A DNA stretch of 64,000 nucleotides from Gammaproteobacteria bacterium. GTDB taxonomy: Bacteria > Pseudomonadota > Gammaproteobacteria > Pseudomonadales > JAUIET01. This document shows positions 8,831 to 18,045 of this stretch, piece by piece (the first letter of the stretch is position 1; each line of letters opens with the position of its first letter). A program made the position numbers and the translations under genes. Under the pieces are notes generated by a model that had not been told where the DNA came from, ran no database searches, and saw nothing but the letters and a program-made list of their open reading frames with translations. The stretch is taken from NCBI GenBank assembly GCA_030431775.1, contig JAUIHW010000001.1, positions 196,900-260,899 of the forward strand, given 5' to 3'.

Positions 8831-10948
8831 CTAGAAGTTATAAGCAAAATCAAGCCCGTACGAACGGGGTCGTGTGGGAAAGCCGGTATTCCATGGCAGA
8901 CCGGTGAACGGTTGCGCATTGAAGTCTTCAAAAAAGAACTCGTCGGTGAGGTTGCGACCCCAAACGGTAATTTGCCAGCGGTCGGTACCTATATTTGCTC
9001 TTGCATTAAGTAGGTTCACCGGGTCCATGACGTCGACATTGTCCGGATGCCAGTATTTGTCTCCACGCCGTTCGAAATCGATGCGAATTGTGCTGTGCAG
9101 GCTGTCATTCAGTGCAAACTGGAATTGCGTGCCCAGATTAAGAGTGCTCTTTGTGGTTTTTGGTGTGCGGTTTCCGGTGGCTGCCGGTACTGGAAGTGCG
9201 GGGTCAATTGCATCGATGTCCGAGTCTTGAAGACCCAAAGCACCAAATAGTGACCATCCTGCAGCCACCACGAATTCCAACTCCAGCTCAATGCCAGTCA
9301 GTATTACCTCATCGAGGTTGTCGATCACTTGAGCGCCGCCAGCGTTGATGTCGACGAAAAAGAACTGAAAGTCTTCGCTGTCGGCGCGGTAAGCTGCGGC
9401 ATTAAAAAGCAGCCTATCGCTTAGCCACTTTGACTTGTAACCAATTTCAACATTGTCAACGATTTCGTCGTCAAACTCCCGGCCGCCTATGCCGTTAAAC
9501 CCTCCTGAACGAAACCCTCTCGCGTACGTAGCATACAGTAACTGGTCTTCGGTCGGCGTCCAAGTCAACGTCACCTTTGGCTGAGTGGCGTCATAGGAAA
9601 CGTCCCGACTCAGCCCGGTTGCGACATCGGTCTGCTCACGGTCATCATCGTCGTAGCGAATAGAAGCCGACAATTCCAGTTGTTCGGTGATGTCGTACTC
9701 AAATTGTGCGAATACCGCTGAAGCTGTATTCTCGTTATCTTCAGTACTGACGACAATCGGGAAATTGCCAAGATCCACCAACGTGGCTACGGTAGACAAA
9801 GTGCGTTCGGTCTCTATCCAGAATGCTCCGGCTGCCCAGCGGAAACGCCGGTCACCCGGTGAGGTCCAGCGCAGCTCATGGCTGAGCAGCTCAACCTGTA
9901 GGTCCTGCATCTGGTCGACCTGGCCGAGCCCAAAGAAGCCGTCTGGGCAGTCCACAGGATTACAGAAATCCAGGTCCCCGAAGTAGTCTTCTTCAATGTC
10001 TGTGTAGGCAGCAATATACAGCAGCGAGCCGGCGTCGGTTTGCCAATTCAGTTTGACGGTGAATTCGTCGATACTTCTATCACTGTTGCCTAGAATGTCA
10101 GTAATCGGGTGACGTTCTTCGTTGGTATTGCCTGGCCCGGTGTTATTCCAGAAAGCGGAATCGTAGATTGCACCTCCCTCCAGAGATGACGTTGCCGCTC
10201 TAAAATCGACACTTAGTGAGTCGCTGGCGTGCCACAGTAGTTTGGCACGAAGGTCGGTGGACTCCACAAAGTCCACTTCGGTATTCAGGAAAGTGTTATC
10301 GATCAGACCGTCACTGTCTTTGTACGAGCCCGACAGGCGATAATACAGCGAATCTTCGACAATCGGCCCGCTGACGGTCGCCTGGAGCTTCTTCGTACCG
10401 CCGTTGCCTATGCCCAGCTTGACGCTCCCTGCAAATTCGTCACTGGGGGCTTTAGTGATGATGTTAACAGCACCACCGATTGCGTTGCGCCCATACAGCG
10501 CGCCTTGTGGACCTTTCAGTACTTCGATACGCTCTATATCGTACAGCTCCATTTTGAACTGCTTCTGATTGTTTTGTGGCACACCGTCGACCACAATGGC
10601 CACGGGCGAGTCGGCGTTATTGATTTGGGTAACCCCGCGAATTGAGACAAAGCTGTTGCCGACTGTGAATGAATCATCGAAGGATACATTGGGGGTCAGG
10701 GCGATAAAGTCAGCCGTGGATTCAATGCCGGCGTCTACAATGTCCTGTGCTGAGAATGCGGTAACTGCAACTGGCACTTCCTGCAGGTTTTCAGCGCGCG
10801 CCTCGGCCGTCACTATCACCTCTTCAAGAACGGCACGTTCCTGAGCGAGGGCCAGAGCGCTATACATTGATGATAAAGGGAACAGTGATAAAGGCAGTGT
10901 CATGAGTGTGCGCGTCAAGCGCGAGTGGTGGCGTTGCAACAGATTCAT
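8831..10948 (-). CDS. TonB-dependent outer-membrane receptor
   Basis: 705-residue 22-stranded barrel receptor. A signal peptide covers roughly residues 1-35, and a TonB-box-like LEEVIVTAEAR follows. The plug domain contains VPVAVTAFSAQDI and the conserved RIEVLKGPQGALYGRNAIGG. The protein ends with aromatic GLDFAYNF, as expected for barrel insertion. It is of the catabolic iron-independent style common in marine gammaproteobacteria (no siderophore-specific feature seen). It is the first gene of the operon with the hydantoinase and DUF917 genes, so it probably imports their substrate. A GGAGAA ribosome site precedes the ATG. Confidence 0.93.
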   Translation of the reverse strand: MNLLQRHHSRLTRTLMTLPLSLFPLSSMYSALALAQERAVLEEVIVTAEARAENLQEVPVAVTAFSAQDIVDAGIESTADFIALTPNVSFDDSFTVGNSFVSIRGVTQINNADSPVAIVVDGVPQNNQKQFKMELYDIERIEVLKGPQGALYGRNAIGGAVNIITKAPSDEFAGSVKLGIGNGGTKKLQATVSGPIVEDSLYYRLSGSYKDSDGLIDNTFLNTEVDFVESTDLRAKLLWHASDSLSVDFRAATSSLEGGAIYDSAFWNNTGPGNTNEERHPITDILGNSDRSIDEFTVKLNWQTDAGSLLYIAAYTDIEEDYFGDLDFCNPVDCPDGFFGLGQVDQMQDLQVELLSHELRWTSPGDRRFRWAAGAFWIETERTLSTVATLVDLGNFPIVVSTEDNENTASAVFAQFEYDITEQLELSASIRYDDDDREQTDVATGLSRDVSYDATQPKVTLTWTPTEDQLLYATYARGFRSGGFNGIGGREFDDEIVDNVEIGYKSKWLSDRLLFNAAAYRADSEDFQFFFVDINAGGAQVIDNLDEVILTGIELELEFVVAAGWSLFGALGLQDSDIDAIDPALPVPAATGNRTPKTTKSTLNLGTQFQFALNDSLHSTIRIDFERRGDKYWHPDNVDVMDPVNLLNARANIGTDRWQITVWGRNLTDEFFFEDFNAQPFTGLPWNTGFPTRPRSYGLDFAYNF

Positions 10949-11044
10949 GGTGAGTCTTCTCCGCGTACAGTCTTTTGTTGAGCAACAGTTATTACTGCAT
11001 ATTGGTCACTGTATAAGACTGGCTGCGATGCCAGAACACCCGCC

Positions 11045-11075
11045 CCGGGTAGGGTGGTAACGATATCCGGGTAGG
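11045..11075. promoter_or_regulatory. Direct repeats CCGGGTAGG upstream of the TonB-receptor operon
   Basis: CCGGGTAGG occurs at 11045-11053 and again at 11067-11075, exactly 22 bp apart (about two turns), in the 140 bp between the regulator gene and the TonB-receptor start. A related GGGTAG (13809-13814) lies in an inverted repeat with CTACC (13797-13801), just ahead of the regulator gene. They are candidate binding sites of the MalT-like regulator. This is inferred from position and repetition only. Confidence 0.4.
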
Positions 11076-11091
11076 TATGGCCTGTTATGGC

Positions 11092-13776
11092 TCAAACCAG
11101 ACGGTTTCTGATGGCGATTGAGACTGCGTCTTTTCGCGACGATACCTCAAGCTTCTCGAACACATTTTTGAGGTGAAACTTTACGGTATTGATCGACAGG
11201 GGAATGGCTTCTGCGATTTCCCTGTTTGAGCGTCCTTTCAGGACGTGGGTAAGCACCTCCCTCTCACGCGGGCTGAGGATATGGTCTTGTGATACCTCAA
11301 CCGTGGTTTCCAACCGCAGATCTGCGCTGAGTTCCGCAATAAATGCATCTCTGAGCCGATTGCCACGGCGGCTTTCAGCGCCGCTGCTTATTTCGCAAAT
11401 GATACCGGAGATCAAGGGGCCTTCATCAATAAATTGCCGCTTGTTTCCTTCGAATATGGCCGTGGATATGGCGGATTCAAACGTGGCAATTGCACGATCC
11501 TTGCGCTGTGCAAGCCAGAATGAGACCGCCAGTAAAATGTTCAGTGAAAGTGCTAATTGCACGCGTTGCCCCATCTGTGCGACCTTAAGCTCATCTTCAA
11601 GATAAGCGGCTGCCTGGTCGTAGTCGCCTTGCGCAAGCAGTGTGCGCGCGAGGAGGCAGCAGGCAAGTGGCCGGCCGATTTCGTCTGTTGGAAGCTCAGT
11701 TTGCAGCTCTAGGACAGGCGGCGCTGGCGCAGCGTTCGGTGTCCAGGTGGCGGCCTTCAGAGCTAGCTCGGCTGCTTGCAGGTCAACAATGCGCTGAAGC
11801 CTGATCAGTCCGCGGTTGACCGCCACTGACCTTGCCCTGGAAAGGGTACGCTCCAGAGCCTGAGTGTCCCCACAGGCCCAATGCAATTTCATTTGTGTGA
11901 GGTAGGCCGCGGCATAGACCTCCAACCAGGCGTCTGCCCGCTCGATATGCGGTATCGCTTTGGAAAGCAGGGCTTTAGCCTCGTGCAGCTTATTCTTTTG
12001 ATAGCAAACCTCAGCCAGAAAGGCCCGTCCTATAGCTGCCAGGTCAGACTCGTCGCCGTACATTTCCAGCGCAATGTCATAGCCCTCGTTGTATAGTGAC
12101 TCGGCGTCTCTGAGTCTGGCCTGTCGAAGGCAGGCCAAGCCTTCGTGAAAATAAATAAACGCCTCAGTGTAGACAAAGCCCATTTCTCGATAATGTGAAA
12201 TGGCTTGATCGCCGACTGTCATGCATGCTTCAAACTGGCCCAGTTCACGGTACAAAGCACACAGCAGATTACAGCGAACGGCGTGCAGTACATTGTTATC
12301 CGGTGGTAGGCGGTTTCCAAGACTCTCAAGTTCTTGCAGGCTTGTGCTGGTTACCGGCCGGTCACCATAGCGGTCGATCGTTGCGCTCATCAATTGAGCT
12401 TCTGCCATCAGTGCGTGATCTTGCTGTTGGCACCCCAAGTGGTACTGCTGAAAACGCTGAAGCTCATTCTCCCCGAGTTTCATTCGGCCCAGACGAACCG
12501 CCAGGTAAATCTTCGCCAACCATAATCTTGGAAAGTTATGTAACAAGGAATCATCCAGTTGCTCCAGAACCCCCTGCACCAGAGAAATATGGCCTTTAAG
12601 CGCGTATTGCCAACCCCCAAGTTCCTCCAGAATTTGGGCGCAAAACACGTAGTTTCGACTGGCCATACCATGCTGAACCGCTTCAGCATGATATGCGTTC
12701 TGCATAAACCAGTTGGCTGCACGTTGATGCAAGTCTGACAGGGTGTTTTGGCCCAGCCGGGTGAGACGTTCCTGCAAAAATTCCGTGAATAGCCGATGGT
12801 AGCGATACCAGCCTTTTTGTAAATCCAGTGCCTGTACAAACAGATCTTTTTGGGTGAGCGTATCCAGCAATGTCCAGCTGTCCGTTCCCGGGCATAGCTC
12901 ACCGCCCAGGTCTCCGTTAATGCGTTCCAGTATCGAGGTGCAAACCAGAAAGTGTCGTACTTCTTCCGGAAGTGATTCGAAGACTTGCTCCAGAAAATAA
13001 TCGATCAGGTCCGAGCTTCTTCCTGACAACTGGTGTAAGGTTTCGTCCATAGACATGCCGTCACTCACCCAACGCCGAACGATTTGCAAGGCAACCGGCC
13101 AGCCTTCAGTGCGCTCAAAGAGTTTCTCCGGCCAGTCGATAGTATCGTCTTCACGGCACCAGTATTCGAGGTACTCACGAATCTCATCGGTCGTAAAACG
13201 TAGCTCATCCTGGCTGAGCTCCAGCAACTCATCATGTATACGTAAATCGGCCAGTGCCATCTTTTTTGGAAACTCGCGGGTACACAAAACGATACTCAAA
13301 TTGACCGGCTTGGCGAGAACCAGATGGTGCATGAACTCCAGAACCTTCGCTTCCTGCACCCTGTGAAAGTCATCTAGTATCAGCACGCAGCGCCCTTTGT
13401 GCTTGCTGATGGCGGTGATGAAAGCAGCACACAATTCGGCGATGGAAAGTTGTGTGTATTCCTGAGGGACTCGTGGAATGCTGGTGGTGTCTCCGATACC
13501 GGCATGACGACAGCTTTCACGCAAATAAGTAAGCAATTGAAAAAGGTCGGCGTCGTACTCGTCCAGCGACAGCCAGGCAACCGGTACGCTGTTGCCTTGC
13601 AATGAGTCCTGCCATTGCGCGAGGCAGGTGCTTTTACCAAACCCGGCTGGCGCGTGCATAAGCGTTAGGTGGGCATCAAATGCCTGGTCCATCAGTGTCA
13701 TTAGCCGGCGCCTTGGCACGAGATTTCGAAACCGCACCGGTGGGTGAAGCTTCGTTTGTATGACCCATTCCGCCAT
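11092..13776 (-). CDS. MalT-like LuxR-family transcriptional regulator (LAL type, STAND ATPase)
   Basis: Large signal-transduction ATPase regulator of about 894 residues. The N-terminus carries TKLHPPVRFRNLVPRRRL and a Walker A loop (HAPAGFGKSTCLAQW). A Walker B-like CVLILDDFHRVQ, helical TPR-like repeats and a C-terminal LuxR helix-turn-helix (LSPREREVLTHVLKGRSNRE) follow. I place the start at ATG 13776 because an AAGG ribosome site precedes it and the family-conserved TKLHPP follows within seven codons; ATG 13854 would add 26 unconserved residues. It lies directly upstream of the TonB-receptor operon on the same strand and is the likely inducer-dependent activator. Confidence 0.9.
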   Translation of the reverse strand: MAEWVIQTKLHPPVRFRNLVPRRRLMTLMDQAFDAHLTLMHAPAGFGKSTCLAQWQDSLQGNSVPVAWLSLDEYDADLFQLLTYLRESCRHAGIGDTTSIPRVPQEYTQLSIAELCAAFITAISKHKGRCVLILDDFHRVQEAKVLEFMHHLVLAKPVNLSIVLCTREFPKKMALADLRIHDELLELSQDELRFTTDEIREYLEYWCREDDTIDWPEKLFERTEGWPVALQIVRRWVSDGMSMDETLHQLSGRSSDLIDYFLEQVFESLPEEVRHFLVCTSILERINGDLGGELCPGTDSWTLLDTLTQKDLFVQALDLQKGWYRYHRLFTEFLQERLTRLGQNTLSDLHQRAANWFMQNAYHAEAVQHGMASRNYVFCAQILEELGGWQYALKGHISLVQGVLEQLDDSLLHNFPRLWLAKIYLAVRLGRMKLGENELQRFQQYHLGCQQQDHALMAEAQLMSATIDRYGDRPVTSTSLQELESLGNRLPPDNNVLHAVRCNLLCALYRELGQFEACMTVGDQAISHYREMGFVYTEAFIYFHEGLACLRQARLRDAESLYNEGYDIALEMYGDESDLAAIGRAFLAEVCYQKNKLHEAKALLSKAIPHIERADAWLEVYAAAYLTQMKLHWACGDTQALERTLSRARSVAVNRGLIRLQRIVDLQAAELALKAATWTPNAAPAPPVLELQTELPTDEIGRPLACCLLARTLLAQGDYDQAAAYLEDELKVAQMGQRVQLALSLNILLAVSFWLAQRKDRAIATFESAISTAIFEGNKRQFIDEGPLISGIICEISSGAESRRGNRLRDAFIAELSADLRLETTVEVSQDHILSPREREVLTHVLKGRSNREIAEAIPLSINTVKFHLKNVFEKLEVSSRKDAVSIAIRNRLV

Positions 13777-13908
13777 ACCCGACCTTGATCCTGGACCTAC
13801 CTGGGGGTGGGTAGTATAAGTGATTTCGGGCAAAGGCGGGCCAAGCTTTGTCATTTCAAGGGTACTTGTTCGCTGTACTCAGCCGATGCCTTGCTCAATA
13901 ATTCCACT

Positions 13909-14388
13909 ATGAGTGGTAGAGATGCAAACCGGGTTCGCCTGCTGGTGGACCGTATGTCCGACTATATTCCGCATGCGGACGAGTTGGGTATCTGTTTTGC
14001 CGGTGTGGACGGCGAAAAGCTGACCATGCGCCTGCCCTGGCGTGAAGAGCTGGTGGGCAACCCCACTACCGGGGCGGTGCACGGCGGAGCCATTACAGTG
14101 TTAATGGACCAGACCCTGGGTATTGCCGGGCTGTGTTCCGAGCAGGTGCCACCCACGATCACGCCCACTCTGGACCTGCGAATTGACCACCTGCGCGTGG
14201 CCACGACGCAAAGCGATATCATGGCCACGGCCTGGGTGTACCGTGCCACCCGCAAAATTCTGTTTCTGGAAGGCATCGCCTGGTGCGACAGCCCGGATGA
14301 GCCAATTGCCAAAGCCACCGGCAGTTTTGTGGTGATGCAGGAGCTGGATCTGGAGAAGCTGTGGCAGCTGGTGGAGAGCGGCGAGTGA
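13909..14388 (+). CDS. PaaI-family (hotdog) thioesterase, first copy
   Basis: 159-residue hotdog-fold acyl-CoA thioesterase. The core reads NPTTGAVHGGAITVLMDQTL, where the G-x-V-H-G-G helix start is the PaaI-type active region, then DLRIDHLRVA in the central sheet. Start ATG 13909 (MSGRDANRV) is preferred over an in-frame upstream ATG at 13807 that lies over the regulator's promoter. Its stop overlaps the GTG start of a second, related thioesterase (GTGA, 14385-14388), so translation is probably coupled. The acyl substrate is unknown. Confidence 0.82.
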   Translation: MSGRDANRVRLLVDRMSDYIPHADELGICFAGVDGEKLTMRLPWREELVGNPTTGAVHGGAITVLMDQTLGIAGLCSEQVPPTITPTLDLRIDHLRVATTQSDIMATAWVYRATRKILFLEGIAWCDSPDEPIAKATGSFVVMQELDLEKLWQLVESGE

Positions 14389-14825
14389 AGCTCAGCGACC
14401 TGATTGAACGCAGCCCCGACGGCGAGGTGCTGCGCCTGTGGCTGGAACGCATTCCATACGCCCGGTTTCTGGGCATTGAGGCCAGCATTACCGGTGGCGA
14501 TGTATTGTTCAAGTTACCGGCCCAACCGATGCTGGTTGGCAACCCAACGCTGCCGGCGATTCACGGCGGGGTGGTGGGCGCCTTTCTGGAGCTGGCGGCT
14601 ACCTTTCATCTGCTGGCCAAAATGGAGCAACCGGTGCTGCCAAAAACCATCAACTTCTCGCTGGATTACCTGCGCCCCACTCGCGTGCAGGACACCTTTG
14701 CCCGCTGCAGTGTGTCCCGCCAGGGCCGGAGCATTGCCAATGTGGCCGTGGCCGCTTACCAGGACGACCCCAACACATCCACGGCAACCGCACGTGTGCA
14801 TTTTCTGCTGGCCGATTACGACTGA
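14385..14825 (+). CDS. PaaI-family (hotdog) thioesterase, second copy
   Basis: 146-residue hotdog thioesterase starting at GTG 14385, overlapping the upstream stop by four bases. The motif NPTLPAIHGGVVGAFLELAA parallels NPTTGAVHGGAITVLMDQTL in the first copy, and LDYLRP parallels IDHLRV. The two genes therefore look like an ancient tandem duplication that may form a heteromer. Its last 10 bp overlap the convergent hydrolase gene. Confidence 0.8.
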   Translation: MKLSDLIERSPDGEVLRLWLERIPYARFLGIEASITGGDVLFKLPAQPMLVGNPTLPAIHGGVVGAFLELAATFHLLAKMEQPVLPKTINFSLDYLRPTRVQDTFARCSVSRQGRSIANVAVAAYQDDPNTSTATARVHFLLADYD

Positions 14826-15643
14826 GGGCTGGAAACCGGCAGGCTTGTCAGGAAACGCCGCAAACCGGCCAGGTAGACTTGCTCGCTAACGATAAAGCCG
14901 TCGTTATGGCCACCGCGTAATTCCAAAAAACTGCGCGGCTCATTCGCCGCTTCGAAAATGGCCTGGCCGTGGTGAAAAGGAATGATTTCATCGCCGCGGC
15001 TGTGCACCACCAGCAACGGGCTGTGTACAGCGCGAATGTAGTCAGCCGTGGCGTGCTGCAGCCGGCTTAGCCAGCGCACCGGCAGCCATGGGTACAGTGC
15101 CTGTGCGGCATCCGGTACCGACGTAAAGGATGACTCCACAATAAGTGCCAGCGCTTCCCGCCGCGCCGCCAGCCAGGCCGCCACTGAGCCGCCCAGTGAG
15201 CGGCCGAACACGATTATATTGTTAGGGTGGATGCCACGCTGCTCAGTGAGGTAACGCCAGGCGGCCCGGGCATCTCGGTACAGACCCTGTTCGCTGACCG
15301 TGCCGCCGCTCTGGCCGTAGCCGCGGTAGTCGATAATCAATACCGACAAACCCAGGCTGTGGAACTGTTGCAGTGACTCCAGGCGGTGCGAGATATTGCC
15401 GGCATTGCCATGAAAAAACAGCAGGGTGCGTGTTGATGGCCCGGGTACAAACCAGCCATGCAAAGCAATACCGTCGCTGGTGGTGATGTGAACGTCTTCG
15501 TAGGCCAGGCCGACATCGGCCGGGTTCTGGATCAGCGCCCGCCCAGGGGTATTCGGCAGGTACAGCATGCGTTCCTGCATCAGGTACACGGCCAGTACCA
15601 GCAGGCCATAACAGACAGCCACAAACAGCAGATATTTAAACAT
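14816..15643 (-). CDS. Membrane-anchored alpha/beta hydrolase (ABHD-type)
   Basis: 275-residue alpha/beta hydrolase. An N-terminal transmembrane helix (YLLFVAVCYGLLVLAVYLMQ) precedes the core. Seen in order are the oxyanion motif FFHGNAGNIS, IDYRGYGQSGG, the nucleophile elbow VFGRSLGGSVAAW, the Asp region VVHSRGDEIIP and the His region GGHNDGF. It belongs to the group annotated as ABHD12/17-like serine hydrolases, with unknown ester or thioester substrate. ATG 15643 is chosen over a GTG four codons earlier. Convergent with the thioesterase pair. Confidence 0.82.
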   Translation of the reverse strand: MFKYLLFVAVCYGLLVLAVYLMQERMLYLPNTPGRALIQNPADVGLAYEDVHITTSDGIALHGWFVPGPSTRTLLFFHGNAGNISHRLESLQQFHSLGLSVLIIDYRGYGQSGGTVSEQGLYRDARAAWRYLTEQRGIHPNNIIVFGRSLGGSVAAWLAARREALALIVESSFTSVPDAAQALYPWLPVRWLSRLQHATADYIRAVHSPLLVVHSRGDEIIPFHHGQAIFEAANEPRSFLELRGGHNDGFIVSEQVYLAGLRRFLTSLPVSSPQS

Positions 15644-15700
15644 GGCATTCCACACCGCTAAACGAGCTCAATCGCGCACTGCCGTATGCCTGCGCCGCGC

Positions 15701-17185
15701 TCAGCCTTTAAACAGCGAGCCGAGAATACCGCGAATCAGCTTGCGCCCTACCTGGCTGCCAATGGAGCGGGTGACGCTTTTCAAAAAAGCCTCGCTAACT
15801 GAATCGCCACGGCGCGAGCGGGAACGGCTGGCCCGGGCTTGCTTGGCCTTGGCTTTGGCCTCGGCTTCGCGTTTGGCCTGTTCTTCGGCGCGTCTGGCGG
15901 CCTCCTCGGCCCGCACGACCAGCATCTCATGGGCGGAATTACGGTCAATGGTTTGGTCGTATTTATGGCCGTAGGGACTGTCGCCCTGTACCGCCTTACG
16001 TTCGGCGGGCTTGGCCGGGCCTATGCGCGAAAACGGCGGCACAATCAGGGTACGCTCCACGACCGTGGGCGTGCCCTTGCTTTGCAGCACAGACACCAGT
16101 GCCTCACCCACACCCATGGAGGTAATGGCTTCGCGGGTGTCGAACTTGGGGTTTTCCCGGAAGGTGTCGGCTGCGGCGCGCACCACTTTCTGGTCTTTGG
16201 GAGTAAAGGCGCGCAGCGCGTGCTGTACGCGGTTGCCCAACTGGGCCAGCACCGTGTCTGGCAGGTCGGACGGGCTTTGGGTCACAAAAAATATGCCCAC
16301 GCCCTTGGAGCGAATCAGCCGCACTACTTGCTCAATTTTCTGCACCAGGGCTTTCGGGGCATCCTGAAAGAGCAGGTGGGCTTCGTCAAAGAAGAACACA
16401 AACTCCGGCTTGTCCGGGTCGCCCACTTCGGGCAGGTTTTCAAACAGCTCAGACAGCAACCACAATAAAAAGGTGGAGTACAGGCGCGGATTTTGAATGA
16501 GCGTGTCGGCCACCACCACGTTCACCCGGCCGCGGCCCTGGGCGTTGCAGCTCATCAGGTCTTTGAGGTCCAGCATTGGTTCGCCGAAGAACTTTTTGCC
16601 GCCGGCGCGCTCAAGCACCAGCAAGCGCCGCTGAATAGCGCCCACTGAGGCTGAAGAAATGTTGCCGTAGTCGGCCTTGAATTCCTGACGGTGGTCAGAA
16701 ATGTGCTGCAGCATGCTGCGCAGGTCTTTCATGTCCAGCAGCAGCATGCCCTGGTCGTCGGCCACGGCAAAGGCAATGGTCAGAATGCCTTCCTGGGTTT
16801 CGTTCAAATCCAGCAGCCTGGCCAGCAGGGTAGGGCCCATGTCGGACACCGTGGCCCGAATGGGGTGGCCCTTCTTGCCGTATAAATCCCAGAACACCGT
16901 GGGGTTGCCTTCCCACTGGTAGTCGCTGATTTGCATCATGGCGAAGCGTTCTTCCACCTTGGGGTGGCTGGCCCCCGGCTGGCTGATGCCGGACACATCG
17001 CCCTTCACGTCGGCCATGAGTACCGGCACCCCAATGCGCGAAAAGGCTTCGGCCATGCTCTGCATGGTAACGGTTTTACCGGTGCCGGTTGCGCCGGCGA
17101 TTAAACCGTGTCGGTTGGCGTATTTGGGGTTCAGAAAGACTTTTTTCTCGCCAAGGCCGAGTAATAGTGGGGCTGCGTCGGGCAT
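15701..17185 (-). CDS. HerA-like ATPase, DUF853 family (YjgR-like)
   Basis: 494-residue P-loop ATPase of the HerA/FtsK clan. Walker A is [20 protein letters not shown] near residue 31, Walker B is [13 protein letters not shown] near residue 260, and a sensor-type [20 protein letters not shown] follows. The C-terminal 70 residues are a charged Ala/Glu/Lys/Arg helix, then a basic hydrophobic end. E. coli YjgR is the same family and size; its cellular role is not established. A GGAGAA ribosome site precedes the ATG. It is divergent from the holD-like gene. Confidence 0.88.
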   Translation of the reverse strand: MPDAAPLLLGLGEKKVFLNPKYANRHGLIAGATGTGKTVTMQSMAEAFSRIGVPVLMADVKGDVSGISQPGASHPKVEERFAMMQISDYQWEGNPTVFWDLYGKKGHPIRATVSDMGPTLLARLLDLNETQEGILTIAFAVADDQGMLLLDMKDLRSMLQHISDHRQEFKADYGNISSASVGAIQRRLLVLERAGGKKFFGEPMLDLKDLMSCNAQGRGRVNVVVADTLIQNPRLYSTFLLWLLSELFENLPEVGDPDKPEFVFFFDEAHLLFQDAPKALVQKIEQVVRLIRSKGVGIFFVTQSPSDLPDTVLAQLGNRVQHALRAFTPKDQKVVRAAADTFRENPKFDTREAITSMGVGEALVSVLQSKGTPTVVERTLIVPPFSRIGPAKPAERKAVQGDSPYGHKYDQTIDRNSAHEMLVVRAEEAARRAEEQAKREAEAKAKAKQARASRSRSRRGDSVSEAFLKSVTRSIGSQVGRKLIRGILGSLFKG

Positions 17186-17252
17186 GAATTCTCCTTATTG
17201 GGTGGCCGGCCACGGCGCATTCAGCCAGGCCTGGCGTGCAATTGCGTTGCGA

Positions 17253-17267
17253 ACGGTATAATACCGT
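17253..17267. promoter_or_regulatory. Perfect 15-bp palindrome containing a TATAAT element
   Basis: ACGGTAT-A-ATACCGT is a perfect inverted repeat with a central A. It contains a consensus -10 hexamer (TATAAT, 17257-17262) about 25 bp upstream of the holD-like start. No good -35 is seen at 17 bp. It may be a promoter with an overlapping operator; the binding factor is unknown. Confidence 0.4.
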
Positions 17268-17287
17268 CTTCGCCCACGGAGCGCGCA

Positions 17288-18043
17288 ATGAATTCCGCCC
17301 GCCGATTACAATATCTTACAGCGCTGGACATCGTGCCATTGCGCCCACATCGTTCCGTACCCGGTGCCAAGCCAAGTGCTCTGGTAACGCGCCGCAAGGC
17401 TGAGCCGGCAAGCACGCTGCAGCAGGGTGTGGTCGAGCGCCAGCCTCAGGCGCCCAGCGGGCAGGGGCGGCCACGCGCAGCGGATATGCTGGGTTCCACC
17501 GCAGCAAGTGCCAAACCACGACGCACACGTCACAGCACGCCGAAAGCGCCCCAAACACCGGAGCAGCCCCAGGCGGACGTCACAAAGCAAACCCCGGCAC
17601 AAGCGGCTCCCTCAGCGGCCGCCTTTTTTGTGCTGGAATGCCCGGCTGAGCTGCTGATTGTAGACCTGGGCCACCACAGCGACGCGCAACTGCAACTGCT
17701 GCGCAACATTATGTTCGCGCTGACCCGCCGGCCCATGGAGGAATACCGCGCTTTACCCGTGGACTGGGCTCAGACCAGCATAGCCGGTGACGTGGCCGAC
17801 GTAGTGCGCGGCCTGGTGGATCGCAGCGCCGTCCAGTACAACACGGCACGCTTGTTACTCATGGGTGAGGCCGCCCAACAATTGTTCTGCCCGCAGCCTG
17901 GCCATGGCGTGCTGCAAGCGATAAGCGACAGCCACCCCGGATTGTCTGCCGTGGGCACATACAGCTCTGCCGACCTGCTGCAACAGCCTTTGCTGAAGGC
18001 TGAAACGTGGCAGCATGTGCAAGCGCTGCGTGTCCAAAGCTGA
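17288..18043 (+). CDS. holD: Putative DNA polymerase III psi subunit (HolD-like)
   Basis: 251 residues starting at ATG 17288 behind a GGAG ribosome site. Two blocks resemble E. coli HolD. The first is the N-terminal chi-binding peptide (LTALDIVPLRPHRSVPGA against LGITQWSLRRPGA). The second is a C-terminal domain beginning ELLIVDLGHHSDAQLQLLRN and running through FALTRRP, where HolD has LRALTVSP. The C-terminus (LLQQPLLKAETWQHVQAL) matches the P-x-x-K-x-x-x-W-x-x-L pattern expected of a UDG-like fold. A Pro/Ala/Gln-rich linker of about 70 residues separates the blocks, making it nearly twice E. coli HolD. It sits directly before rimI, as holD does in E. coli. Assignment is by motif and synteny. 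Confidence 0.6.
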   Translation: MNSARRLQYLTALDIVPLRPHRSVPGAKPSALVTRRKAEPASTLQQGVVERQPQAPSGQGRPRAADMLGSTAASAKPRRTRHSTPKAPQTPEQPQADVTKQTPAQAAPSAAAFFVLECPAELLIVDLGHHSDAQLQLLRNIMFALTRRPMEEYRALPVDWAQTSIAGDVADVVRGLVDRSAVQYNTARLLLMGEAAQQLFCPQPGHGVLQAISDSHPGLSAVGTYSSADLLQQPLLKAETWQHVQALRVQS

Positions 18044-18045
18044 CC

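Noticed and set aside
15839-16468. Long plus-strand frame opposite the HerA-like gene
   Set aside because: Shadow of a gene with complete Walker motifs; low-complexity translation rich in Gly, Leu and His.
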